64,000 bases of DNA from Rhodobacter sp. (GTDB taxonomy: Bacteria; Pseudomonadota; Alphaproteobacteria; Rhodobacterales; Rhodobacteraceae). The position numbers and the translations under genes are program-made. This document shows, in pieces, positions 54,541 to 62,517 of the stretch (position 1 is its first letter; every line of letters begins with the position of its first letter). Under the pieces are notes generated by a model. That model worked only from the letters and a program-made list of their open reading frames with translations. It did not search any database and was not told the origin of the DNA. Where the stretch lies: contig JACKKG010000001.1 of NCBI GenBank assembly GCA_020637515.1, forward strand, positions 2,076,501-2,140,500, given 5' to 3'.

Positions 54541-55446
54541 ATGCCGCTGAGCGACGAACAATTGGCCGAAATCACCGCATCGCGGGCCAATCCGCAACTC
54601 ACATTGCGGTCAGTGGCGCCGGGGATGGAAAGGCACCTCTATACCGCGCAACCGGTGCTGGACCACGGATTCGTGCGCGCCATCGACTATATGGGCGACG
54701 ATGCGGCCATCGTGCAGGCCGCGCGGGTCAGTTACGGCGCCGGCACCAGGCACGTCCAGAACGACGAGGGGCTGATCCGCTACCTCATGCGGCACTGGCA
54801 CTCGACGCCCTTCGAGATGTGCGAACTGAAGCTGCACGTGAAGCTGCCGGTCTTCGTCGCACGCCAGTGGATCCGCCACCGCACCGCCAACGTCAACGAA
54901 TACTCGGCCCGCTATTCGATCCTGGACCGCGAGTTCTACATCCCCGAGCCCGCGCAACTGGCGGCCCAATCGACCGTCAACAATCAGGGCCGGGGCGCGG
55001 TGCTCGAGGGGGCCGAGGCCGCGCGCGTGCTGGCGCTGCTCAAATCCGACGCCGCGCAGTGCTACGACCATTACGAGGACATGCTGTCCCAGGACGGCCA
55101 GCAGGGGCTGGCGCGGGAACTGGCGCGGATGAACCTGCCGATGAACATCTATACCCAGTGGTACTGGAAGACCGACCTGCACAACCTCTTCCACTTCCTG
55201 CGCCTGCGCGCCGACAGCCACGCCCAATACGAGATCCGCGTCTATGCCGAGGCCATCGCCGAGATGGTCCGCGACTGGGTCCCGGCGGCCTTCGCCGCCT
55301 TCGAGGACTACCGCATGGGCGGCGTCACACTCTCGTCCAAGGCGATTGACGTGTTGAAACGGATGCTTAAAGGTGAAGAGGTCACGCAGGAGACCTCGGG
55401 CATGAGCAAGGGGGAGTGGCGGGAGTTTAGTGAAGTGTGGGGGTGA
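54541..55446 (+). CDS. thyX: ThyX, flavin-dependent thymidylate synthase
   Basis: A 301-residue enzyme making dTMP from dUMP with FAD, NADPH and methylene-THF. The ThyX motif RHRTANVNEYSARY is complete. The last codons (FSEVWG) are AT-richer than the rest and run directly into an AT-rich gene, so the extreme C terminus may have been altered by the insertion. No thyA is seen in the window. Confidence 0.95.
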   Translation: MPLSDEQLAEITASRANPQLTLRSVAPGMERHLYTAQPVLDHGFVRAIDYMGDDAAIVQAARVSYGAGTRHVQNDEGLIRYLMRHWHSTPFEMCELKLHVKLPVFVARQWIRHRTANVNEYSARYSILDREFYIPEPAQLAAQSTVNNQGRGAVLEGAEAARVLALLKSDAAQCYDHYEDMLSQDGQQGLARELARMNLPMNIYTQWYWKTDLHNLFHFLRLRADSHAQYEIRVYAEAIAEMVRDWVPAAFAAFEDYRMGGVTLSSKAIDVLKRMLKGEEVTQETSGMSKGEWREFSEVWG

Positions 55447-55450
55447 ATAG

Positions 55451-56617
55451 TTGGTTGCGAAATTCAAAGAGGGTTCACTCACAAAAGAAGAAAAAGCAGT
55501 CGTAAAGAAGTTGCTTGAAATAGGCTGGCGAGGCCAAGATATTTTGGCTCTCATCAACATTGGTCGGCGACACACCACAAACAGCGGACGCATTACCGGC
55601 GTAAAAAAAGATTCCAAACAAACAATCTGTTCGGACGAGGCACTTCAGAGATTCCTCGCCATTAAGTATGCATTCGATTTAAAAACTGGCCTCAATCCCT
55701 ACTTGGATGAGCGATTGTGTAAGGCTCGCGAAGCAATGCTAATGGCTGTCCATTTGTTTAATAGCCCGCTAATTAATTTCAAGAGCGAAATTTTCTCTAT
55801 CTTGTCCAATATAGCTTGGACTTACCTTTGCCATGAGAAGCTCATTAGAGAAAAGGAGGCTATTACCAACTCGGACGGAAAACACATTCAGCTCAGCACA
55901 ATGGTCGGCAAGTCATCTTTGGCTCTTAGCGAGCCCGTGAAAGCGAATATATTAGATATCAAAAAACTTCGAGACAAGGCGGAGCATAGCTTGCTCGGAC
56001 GGAGCGACGACCTATGGAGAGGGCTTTTCCAAGCAAATTGTCTCAATTTTGATAAAGTCATGTGTGAGTGGTTCGGAGATCGACTTTCATTACGATCTGA
56101 GCTTTCATTCAGCCTTCAGTTCTCACGCGCCAACATTGAACAACTTTCCCAACTAGCGAAATGGGACGTCGCGCCAGATATATCTGCGTTCAATGCATCG
56201 CTGAAGGCCGAGCATTCGACAGATGTCGTTGATAGTGCAGATTATGAATTTTCAGTCATTTACACGATGGTTCCGTCGTCGAAGGCTAAGTCTCATTTTC
56301 AATTTGTCTGCCCGGATTCCGCTGAAGGCAAAGAAATTTCCAATGTCTTGGTTAAACACAAGGCTGGGGATGAAATGTATCCTTTTAAGCCTAAAGATGT
56401 CATTGCTAAAGTGAGCAACGCAATAGGCAAGAAATTCTCAATGACTGATCATACCAATGCTTGGAAGAAACACAAAGTTCGACCGAAGACTGGCGAGCCG
56501 GACTCGAAGAAAACGAATTCCAAATATTGCATGTATCATAAGGCGCACGGAGACTATACTTACAACGAGGCTTGGGTGGAAAAGCTGATCAATGAGCACA
56601 CCGCAAAGCAACCTTGA
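55451..56617 (+). CDS. DUF3644-type protein with HEPN-like Rx4H motif, AT-rich and probably acquired
   Basis: A 388-residue protein unlike its neighbours in base and codon use (many AAA, ATT, TTT codons). An N-terminal helix-turn-helix-like region (about 10-55: GWRGQDILALINIGRRHTTN) precedes a helical domain (about 85-190) with KAREAMLMAVHLFNSP, which I place in DUF3644. Arg174-x4-His179 (RDKAEH) matches the Rx4-6H signature of HEPN ribonucleases. A winged-helix-like C-terminal part (about 310-380) ends the protein. The likely start is TTG 55451, five bases after the thyX stop, behind GGGGGTGA. Inference: a one-gene defence or toxin element. The family assignment is from memory and unverified. 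Confidence 0.75.
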   Translation: MVAKFKEGSLTKEEKAVVKKLLEIGWRGQDILALINIGRRHTTNSGRITGVKKDSKQTICSDEALQRFLAIKYAFDLKTGLNPYLDERLCKAREAMLMAVHLFNSPLINFKSEIFSILSNIAWTYLCHEKLIREKEAITNSDGKHIQLSTMVGKSSLALSEPVKANILDIKKLRDKAEHSLLGRSDDLWRGLFQANCLNFDKVMCEWFGDRLSLRSELSFSLQFSRANIEQLSQLAKWDVAPDISAFNASLKAEHSTDVVDSADYEFSVIYTMVPSSKAKSHFQFVCPDSAEGKEISNVLVKHKAGDEMYPFKPKDVIAKVSNAIGKKFSMTDHTNAWKKHKVRPKTGEPDSKKTNSKYCMYHKAHGDYTYNEAWVEKLINEHTAKQP

Positions 56618-56988
56618 GGGCGCACGCCGGTTGATCCGCGCCGCACGCCAAAGCCCCGAGGACGCTCCCGGTCCGTCCGACATCGCCAACGCGCCCTCCG
56701 GGGGGAGGTCGGGCGCGGCCCGGCGTGCCGCCGGGCGGGACAGTTGGCGGGCGAGGCGCTCTAATGCCCCGGATCCATCCCCGGTCCGCCATGCCTCCCC
56801 GCCGCGCCCACCGGGCGGTCTGCCTCGGCATTGGCCATGTATTGGAAACAATCCCGCCTTGACGCCCCGCTTGTTGCGATTTCCCTGTCTTGCCAAACCG
56901 GCCCCTGACGGGCGATCATGGCGCGCCGTGCCTGCCGCAAACTCTGGCGTTGCGCGCGCCTCCGCCCCTTTCCGAAAGGACGTCGCCC
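56618..56988. other. Gene-free GC-rich stretch, right edge of the AT-rich insert
   Basis: GC content jumps back to the genome level at about 56610. Frames through here give only proline/arginine-rich translations typical of non-coding GC-rich DNA. I see no RNA gene, terminator or good promoter, and no repeat of the left edge of the insert. Remnants of a decayed gene cannot be excluded. Confidence 0.5.
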
Positions 56989-57309
56989 ATGACCCTTGCG
57001 TTCCGACTTGCCCTGGCCGCCCTTTGCCTGTCTGCCGTCCCCTCGCTCGCGTCGGCGCACGCGTCGCGCGGCGCGGCCGCGGCGCAACGGGTGACGATCC
57101 CCGTCGCCTGTTTCCGCGGCCCCTGGCACGAGATCATCTGGGACCGCCCCGAGGTGCGCTTCACTGACGCCCTGGTCGCCTATGGCTATTCCTATGCCGA
57201 GGCCGAGGCCATCGGCTACCGCGCCTGCCGCGACCCGCAAGGGGTGGACGACCCCGACTATCTGGCCGGCGTGGTGCGCGAGATGCTGCGCAGCCATCCG
57301 CCGCGCTAG
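56989..57309 (+). CDS. Secreted hypothetical protein, 106 aa
   Basis: Signal peptide at 1-25 (LAALCLSAVPSLASAHA) followed by a small domain of about 80 residues with two cysteines (VACFRG and YRACRD) that could form a disulfide in the periplasm. No family is recognised. AAAGGA lies before ATG 56989. GC content is that of the host genome, so it is not part of the AT-rich insert. Confidence 0.65.
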   Translation: MTLAFRLALAALCLSAVPSLASAHASRGAAAAQRVTIPVACFRGPWHEIIWDRPEVRFTDALVAYGYSYAEAEAIGYRACRDPQGVDDPDYLAGVVREMLRSHPPR

Positions 57310-57393
57310 GCCGCGGACGGGCGCGCAATCGCCGATGGCAATCGGCCGAATGGGCCCGTAAAAGGGCGCCATCCGCCCAAAAGGGACGCCCCG

Positions 57394-57927
57394 ATGCCCG
57401 AACGCGCCGACACCGACGCCCAGCGAACCGACAGCACGAACCTGCCCGCGCTGGACCGCGACGGCCATGCGGTGCTGGACCTGGACGGCTATATTCCGTT
57501 CCTCATCAGCGCCATCGGCAACAAGTGGTCGCGCAGTTCATCGAGCCTGTATCTGAAGGAATTCGGCGTCGGTGTCACCGAATGGCGGATCATTGCCATG
57601 TTGGCGATCGAACCGCGCATCACCGCCTATCGCACCTGTCAGGTGATCGGTCTGGACAAGGCCGCCGCCAGCCGCGCGTTGAAGGCGCTCGAGGGGCGCG
57701 GGCTGGTGCGGAGCTGGCAGCAGGACCCGCAGAACCACCGCAAGCTGTCGGAACTCACGCCGGACGGCTGGGCGCTGCACGACCGCATCATCCAGACCGC
57801 GCGGCGGCGCGAGGCGCTGATGCTGGCCGACCTCAGCCGCGACGAGGTGGCGACGCTGGCGGAGCTGCTGCGCCGCCTGCATCGCCGCATTCCCGACCTG
57901 CTGGCCATCGACTCCGAGGATTTCTGA
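57394..57927 (+). CDS. MarR family transcriptional regulator
   Basis: A 177-residue winged-helix regulator. The recognition region is TCQVIGLDKAAASRALKALEGRGLV and the wing QDPQNHRKLSELT. Regulators of this kind often sense aromatic acids or their CoA thioesters. It faces a convergent thioesterase/CoA ligase/demethylase set and is the natural candidate for its control. AAGGGA precedes the ATG. Confidence 0.9.
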   Translation: MPERADTDAQRTDSTNLPALDRDGHAVLDLDGYIPFLISAIGNKWSRSSSSLYLKEFGVGVTEWRIIAMLAIEPRITAYRTCQVIGLDKAAASRALKALEGRGLVRSWQQDPQNHRKLSELTPDGWALHDRIIQTARRREALMLADLSRDEVATLAELLRRLHRRIPDLLAIDSEDF

Positions 57928-57975
57928 CCGGCTCGGCGCCCGGTGGCCGGTGGCGCGGCCCGGCTGTGGGGCCGG

Positions 57976-58395
57976 TCATGGCGCCTGTCCCAGAAAGCGC
58001 GCGCGCAAATCATCGGGGATCGGGGCCGCGATCAGCCCGCGCGCGCCATCCTTGACGGTCCAGACGCGGGTTTCGAACCCCTCGACGCACAGGCGGCCGT
58101 CATGGATCAGCCTGTGGCGGATGTCGAAGCTGCGCGTTTTCAGCGCGGCGATCTCGGATGTGATGGCCACGTCGTCGCCATAACGCACCGGAGCCTTGAA
58201 GCTTGCGCGGGTATCGACCAGCGGGCAACCGGCGGCCCCGAAATGGACCAGCATCTGTTGCTTGGGCCAGCCCGCGGCCTCGTACAGCATCGTCGTGCCG
58301 TGGTCGAACCAGCGAAAGACCTGCGGGTTGAAGACGATCCCGGCGGGGTCGCAATCGCCCCATTCGACACGGCGGGTCAGGGTGTTGGACAGCAT
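57976..58395 (-). CDS. 4-hydroxybenzoyl-CoA thioesterase-like hotdog enzyme
   Basis: A 139-residue acyl-CoA thioesterase. The 4HBT active-site Asp lies in EWGDCDPAGIVF (about 11-22), the signature of the Pseudomonas-type enzyme. AAAGGGG precedes ATG 58395, which lies inside the 3' end of the CoA ligase gene (19-base overlap). Together they would form and release an aryl-CoA. Substrate not provable from sequence. Confidence 0.88.
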   Translation of the reverse strand: MLSNTLTRRVEWGDCDPAGIVFNPQVFRWFDHGTTMLYEAAGWPKQQMLVHFGAAGCPLVDTRASFKAPVRYGDDVAITSEIAALKTRSFDIRHRLIHDGRLCVEGFETRVWTVKDGARGLIAAPIPDDLRARFLGQAP

Positions 58396-59813
58396 CGCTG
58401 GCCCCTTTGATCGAACACGCGCCGGGCCTTCATTTCGGTTTTCGGCAGCGTGTCGGGCGCGACCACGGCGACCGTGCAGCGCACTTCGCAGCGGCTGCGG
58501 ATCTCGCGCGTGACCGCGTCGGCCACGCCGGCGTCGGTATGTTCGACCACGACGGTCATCACGTCCAGCCCGTCGTCCCGGGTGGACAGGCGGATCTGGA
58601 ATTCGTCGCCGGTGCCCGCGATCGCGCGCACGGCTTCCTCGATCTGGACAGGGAAGAACTTGATTCCGCGCAGGTTGATCAGGTCGTCCGAGCGCCCGGT
58701 CAGGCAGCCCATCGCCTTGACGTGGTTGCGACCGCAGGCGCACGGGGCGCGCGACAGCCGGGTGTAGTCGCCGACCAGGAACCGCAGTTGCGCCGAGCTT
58801 TCGCTGTTCAGGTTGGTGCAGACGGTCAATCCGCGCGCGCCATCGGGCACCGGTGTCAGGGTGTCGGGATCGACGGTTTCCCAGACCTGGATATCCTCCA
58901 TCAGGTGGATGAAGGGCGTGTCGCCTTCCTGGTATTCGGGGCACGAGTAGCCGCCGCAATGGGGCGAGGCCTCGGTGCAGCCGTAGAATTCGAGCGACTT
59001 CGCCCCCCAAAGGTCCTGGATGCGCGCGAGCGTGCCCTCGACGCCCGAAAACGGTTCGCCCCCCGTCACCAGCCACCGGACCGAGGTTCGGGCCGGATCC
59101 TGGCCCATGTCCTGCATCGTGCGCCCCAGATACAGCAGGTATGAGGGCGTGCAGATCAGCGTGGTCGGCTTGAACCGTTCGATCAGCGCGGCGCGCGCGG
59201 GCCCGTCCATACCGCCGCCCGGGATCACCGGCAGACCCATGCGCGCCAGCGTGTATTGCACGCCCCAGGCAAAGACATGCGGGCCGAATCCGGTCATCGG
59301 CAGGCCGCTGTCGCCCTTGCGCAACCCGCCCGAATAGAGCGCACGCGCGTTGGCCTGTTCCCAGTATTGGCGGTCGAAATGGGTGTAGCGGAAGACGCGC
59401 GGCACACCCGTGGACCCCGAGGACGAAAACAGCATCCAGCCGCGATCGCCCCATTCCGCCGTGCCGCAGGTGGTGTAGGTGCCATACGGGGGGTGTGCGG
59501 TGGCGTCCTCCATCATCTCGTGCTTGGTGACGACGGGCCAGTTCGCCAGCATCGTCTCCACCGAATCCAGGTCGGTGGGCGCGACACCCAGCCGGTCGAA
59601 CCGGCGACGGTAAAAGGCGCTGTTCTCATAGAGAAACGGCGCGACGGCGGCAATCTTTTCGTCCTGAACCGCACGGATCCGGTCGCGTGACCAGGTGTCC
59701 TTGTCCGACCAGTAATCGGCGCTGACGGGCGCGCCGCGGTCTTCGTGGTGGGTCGCCAGAACCGATTTCCAGGCGGTGCGGGTCGCGTCGGCCCGGGATG
59801 ACGGATGGGACAT
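58377..59813 (-). CDS. PaaK-like phenylacetate/aryl-CoA ligase
   Basis: A 478-residue adenylate-forming enzyme. The ATP loop SSSGSTGVPRVF, the TGGEPFSG stretch and YGCTEASPHC are typical of the PaaK branch, as is the C-terminal DDLINLRGIKFFPVQIEE. It would activate an aryl or arylacetic acid with CoA. GAGGAA precedes the ATG. Lies 153 bases downstream of the demethylase-like gene on the same strand. Confidence 0.9.
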   Translation of the reverse strand: MSHPSSRADATRTAWKSVLATHHEDRGAPVSADYWSDKDTWSRDRIRAVQDEKIAAVAPFLYENSAFYRRRFDRLGVAPTDLDSVETMLANWPVVTKHEMMEDATAHPPYGTYTTCGTAEWGDRGWMLFSSSGSTGVPRVFRYTHFDRQYWEQANARALYSGGLRKGDSGLPMTGFGPHVFAWGVQYTLARMGLPVIPGGGMDGPARAALIERFKPTTLICTPSYLLYLGRTMQDMGQDPARTSVRWLVTGGEPFSGVEGTLARIQDLWGAKSLEFYGCTEASPHCGGYSCPEYQEGDTPFIHLMEDIQVWETVDPDTLTPVPDGARGLTVCTNLNSESSAQLRFLVGDYTRLSRAPCACGRNHVKAMGCLTGRSDDLINLRGIKFFPVQIEEAVRAIAGTGDEFQIRLSTRDDGLDVMTVVVEHTDAGVADAVTREIRSRCEVRCTVAVVAPDTLPKTEMKARRVFDQRGQRCCPTP

Positions 59814-59966
59814 GGTTTTCCTCGCTCGTTGCGCTCAGGGACGTCGGATTTGCGCGCCCCGCTGCCGCCGGGGACCGGCGTGGCCCTGTGGGGGATGCCG
59901 GCGATCCCGGCGGGCACGCCCATCCGGAAACCCGGTCCGAGGCGCTTGGACCGGGCTTGTGTCGTC

Positions 59967-61418
59967 TCAGATGTCCTGCCGCGAGCCGCGCTTGATGCCG
60001 ATATCGCTGCGGTAGCCTTGCGCGGCTTTCGAGATCGGGCTGGGCGCGACGGTGGCGCGGATCCGCACCTGCCGGTGCGGCTCGATGGTGCCCGCGCTGC
60101 GCTGCCCGCCGCCGTCCTCGCCCCACAAGAGCACCACCTCGGTGCCGGGTTCGGCATGGGCGGCATCGATCGAGGCCAGCGACATCATCGCGCGTTCGTT
60201 TGCAGTATAGGCGGGATAGGTGGCCAGGCCGATCATCGCGCCGTCCTGGTCCGTCACCTTGTCATAATGCATTCGCCCGATTGCGGCCAGGGGCAGGGTG
60301 ATCGGCAGCGGTTTGTCCTGTGGTTCGCCGCCCTCGAACTGGGCAGCCATGACCGCGAGCACGTCGTCGGCATTCCACACCAGCGTCACCTTTCGGCGGT
60401 GGGGGCGGTCCTGCATCGTCTCCAGCGCGGCGCGGCCGATGAAGTCGTGGTCGAACTTGACGATATGGCCGTAGTTCACGTCATAGGGGGTGACGTAGTA
60501 ATCCGCGATATTCGGCGAATACAGGCTGCCGCCCAGCGACATCCGCATCGAGGCGTGCCTGGCCGAGCACCAGTCGCGATAGCCCTTGGTCCCCGCGCCG
60601 GTATAGACGCCCGACACCGGAACCGCCCACCAGCCGCTTTCGATCACCGTGGTGAAATAGGCGATCGATCCCACCATGCGCAGCCCGTAGGGCCGCCCCG
60701 CCGTTCGCAGCAGGTCCTTGACCGCCTGGTAGTCGGCCCAGGGACCCGACAGTTCCAGCCCCGGCATGCCGCCCATCGAATGGCGCATTCCGCGCACCTT
60801 GTGGGGTCCCAGGCAGAGGATCTCGGACTTGAAGAACCCGATTTCGGGCAGCGGGCCGCCGTTGAGCTCTTCCAGCAGCGCCCAGGCCTTGGGGCCTTCG
60901 ACCTGGAACCGGTAGAATTCGCGCGCCTTCTTCGGATTGAGCGTCCACATCGGATCGAGTTCGGTGGTGACGTCATAGGCCAGCGCCTGGGCGTTGTATT
61001 CCACCCACTCGGTCGTCGCCGGATTGCCGACCACCAGATAGTCGTCTTCGTCCATGCGGTAGAGGATCGCGTCGCCGATCAGGTTCCCCTCGGGCGAGCA
61101 GCAGACCAGTTGCTTGGCCGCGCCGATCCCGAAGGTCCGGAAGCTGTTGACCGACAGGAATTGCGTGAAGGCCAGCGCGTCGGGGCCGCGCACGTGCAGC
61201 GACATCATGTGATAGGACTGGTCGTGCACCGCGATCGTGTTGCGCCAGGCCCATTGTTCGTCGCGCCATGTGGTGAATTCGGGGCGCACCCCCTCGCCGG
61301 GCATCATCTGCGTGTAGATGGTCAGGGCTGCCTTGGGGGCGTTGCGGAACAGATGATCGGTGACATTCGGCACCTGGGCCATCAGATCGCTGAGTGTTTT
61401 CGGCTGCGACGGGGTCAT
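59967..61418 (-). CDS. LigM/DesA-like THF-dependent O-demethylase (GcvT family)
   Basis: A 483-residue aminomethyltransferase-fold protein. Length and features (AVHDQSYHMMSLHVRGPDAL, the SVNSF stretch, PYDVNYGHIVKFDHDFIGR) fit the vanillate/syringate O-demethylases LigM and DesA, which move an aryl methyl group to tetrahydrofolate. Other GcvT-like demethylases cannot be excluded. AGGA precedes ATG 61418. Upstream lies a twice-repeated palindrome, probably its operator. Confidence 0.8.
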   Translation of the reverse strand: MTPSQPKTLSDLMAQVPNVTDHLFRNAPKAALTIYTQMMPGEGVRPEFTTWRDEQWAWRNTIAVHDQSYHMMSLHVRGPDALAFTQFLSVNSFRTFGIGAAKQLVCCSPEGNLIGDAILYRMDEDDYLVVGNPATTEWVEYNAQALAYDVTTELDPMWTLNPKKAREFYRFQVEGPKAWALLEELNGGPLPEIGFFKSEILCLGPHKVRGMRHSMGGMPGLELSGPWADYQAVKDLLRTAGRPYGLRMVGSIAYFTTVIESGWWAVPVSGVYTGAGTKGYRDWCSARHASMRMSLGGSLYSPNIADYYVTPYDVNYGHIVKFDHDFIGRAALETMQDRPHRRKVTLVWNADDVLAVMAAQFEGGEPQDKPLPITLPLAAIGRMHYDKVTDQDGAMIGLATYPAYTANERAMMSLASIDAAHAEPGTEVVLLWGEDGGGQRSAGTIEPHRQVRIRATVAPSPISKAAQGYRSDIGIKRGSRQDI

Positions 61419-61476
61419 GCGATGTCCTGTGGGGAAGGGAACGCCCTGCGCTTTGGTCGGGGTCCTGCGGAATGCG

Positions 61477-61530
61477 TTGCCATGTCAACTGTCCGAATTT
61501 CTGCAAATCCGGGGTTGCCATGTCAACTGT
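61477..61530 (-). promoter_or_regulatory. Twin operator upstream of the demethylase-like gene
   Basis: TTGCCATGTCAACTGT occurs exactly twice (61477-61492 and 61515-61530), 38 bases apart. The core TTGCCATGTCAA is palindromic apart from one base pair. On the minus strand each copy contains TTGACA, a perfect -35 box, but no convincing -10 follows. Form and position suit a MarR-type operator. Confidence 0.6.
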
Positions 61531-61577
61531 TTTCTCGCGGCAGGCCGGATCGGGCCCGAGGGGGCGCGGCAGACAGG

Positions 61578-61610
61578 AAAACCCCCCGGATTCGCGGGGA
61601 ATCCGGGGGG
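61578..61610 (-). terminator. Rho-independent terminator of tRNA-Gly(CCC)
   Basis: Perfect 12-bp stem CCCCCCGGATTC (61582-61593)/GAATCCGGGGGG (61599-61610) with a five-base loop; TTTT follows on the minus strand (61581-61578). About 25 bases behind the tRNA 3' end. Confidence 0.85.
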
Positions 61611-61633
61611 CAGGGCCCCTGGGGCCGAAACTC

Positions 61634-61707
61634 TGGAGCGGGTAGCGGGAATCGAACCCGCGCGTTCAGCTTGGGAAGCTGACAGGCTACCATTACATCA
61701 TACCCGC
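61634..61707 (-). tRNA. tRNA-Gly(CCC)
   Basis: Minus strand cloverleaf of 71 nt plus encoded CCA. Acceptor GCGGGTA/TACCCGC, anticodon loop TTCCCAA giving CCC, T-arm with GGTTCGAATCC. Reads GGG codons. Second glycine isoacceptor in the window. Confidence 0.94.
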
Positions 61708-61718
61708 CGCTGTCGCCC

Positions 61719-61747
61719 GATCTATCCGCGCCTGTCAGGCACGTCAA
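61719..61747 (-). promoter_or_regulatory. Predicted promoter of tRNA-Gly(CCC)
   Basis: Minus strand TTGACG (61747-61742), 17-base spacer, TAGATC (61724-61719), about 12 bases before the tRNA. Lies in the 56-bp gap behind ssb. Confidence 0.6.
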
Positions 61748-61763
61748 GAGCGGTGCGCGGCGC

Positions 61764-62309
61764 TCAGAACGGGATGTCGTCGTCCATGTCCGAGCCGCCG
61801 CCGAAGCCGCCGCCCGATCCCCCGCGCGAGCCGCCGCCGGACCCGCCACCAAAGCCGCCGCCCGAGGGACCGCCCCGGCCGCCAGCCCCGCCGCTTCCGC
61901 CGCTGTAGCCGCCGCTCATGCCGTCGTCATAGCCGCCGGCGCTGCCGCTCTCGCCGCCGCGACCGTCGAGCAGCGTGAGGTTGCCGGTGAAGGGGCGCAG
62001 GACGACCTCGGTCGAATAGCGATCCTGGCCGGACTGGTCCTGCCATTTGCGGGTTTCCAGCTGGCCCTCGATATAGACCTTCGACCCCTTGCGCAGATAC
62101 TGCTCGGCGATCTTGGCCAGCGGTTCGCTGAAGATCGCGACCGAGTGCCACTCGGTCCGTTCGCGCCGCTCGCCCGAGGCCTTGTCGCGCCAGGTTTCCG
62201 ATGTGGCGATGCGCAGGTTGACCACCTTGCCGCCGTTCTGGAAGCTGCGCACCTCGGGGTCGCGGCCGAGATTGCCGATCAGAATGACCTTGTTGACCGA
62301 ACCTGCCAT
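61764..62309 (-). CDS. ssb: SSB, single-stranded DNA-binding protein
   Basis: A 181-residue protein with an OB fold at about 1-112 (VILIGNLGRDPEVRS, TEWHSVAIF, YIEGQLETRKWQD), a long glycine/serine-rich linker (about 118-172) and the acidic partner-binding tip DMDDDIPF. AGGGGGC precedes ATG 62309. Divergent from the transglycosylase gene. Confidence 0.97.
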   Translation of the reverse strand: MAGSVNKVILIGNLGRDPEVRSFQNGGKVVNLRIATSETWRDKASGERRERTEWHSVAIFSEPLAKIAEQYLRKGSKVYIEGQLETRKWQDQSGQDRYSTEVVLRPFTGNLTLLDGRGGESGSAGGYDDGMSGGYSGGSGGAGGRGGPSGGGFGGGSGGGSRGGSGGGFGGGSDMDDDIPF

Positions 62310-62457
62310 CGGTGCCCCCTGCGTCCGTGTGTCTCGAATCTGTTGGCTTGCAGGGTTACACCACCTCATCCGTGTTTGGAAATGGTTAACGGCAGGGCGC
62401 GCTGGGCGGATCGGCGCCAAAGCCCTCCCCGGGGCCCGGCGCGGGCGTGGGCGCTTC

Positions 62458-62486
62458 TTGGCCTGCGCGCGATTCGGGCGTATAGT
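62458..62486 (+). promoter_or_regulatory. Predicted promoter of the lytic transglycosylase gene
   Basis: TTGGCC 62458-62463, 17-base spacer, TATAGT 62481-62486; about 30 bases before the start codon. Confidence 0.6.
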
Positions 62487-62517
62487 GCGACCTGCTTGGG
62501 GATAGATGGGACAACGG

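Noticed and set aside
55430..56640. Attachment-site repeats flanking the AT-rich gene
   Set aside because: No direct or inverted repeat longer than a few bases is shared by the two edges, and there is no integrase or transposase.
56592..57167. Plus-strand ORF of 191 codons starting inside the DUF3644 gene
   Set aside because: Proline/arginine-rich translation without family; it overlaps two better-supported genes in other frames.
61419..61530. Full sigma-70 promoter built on the TTGACA boxes of the twin repeat
   Set aside because: The -35 boxes are perfect, but the hexamers 17 bases on (CAGAAA, GGACCC) are poor, so only the operator is claimed.
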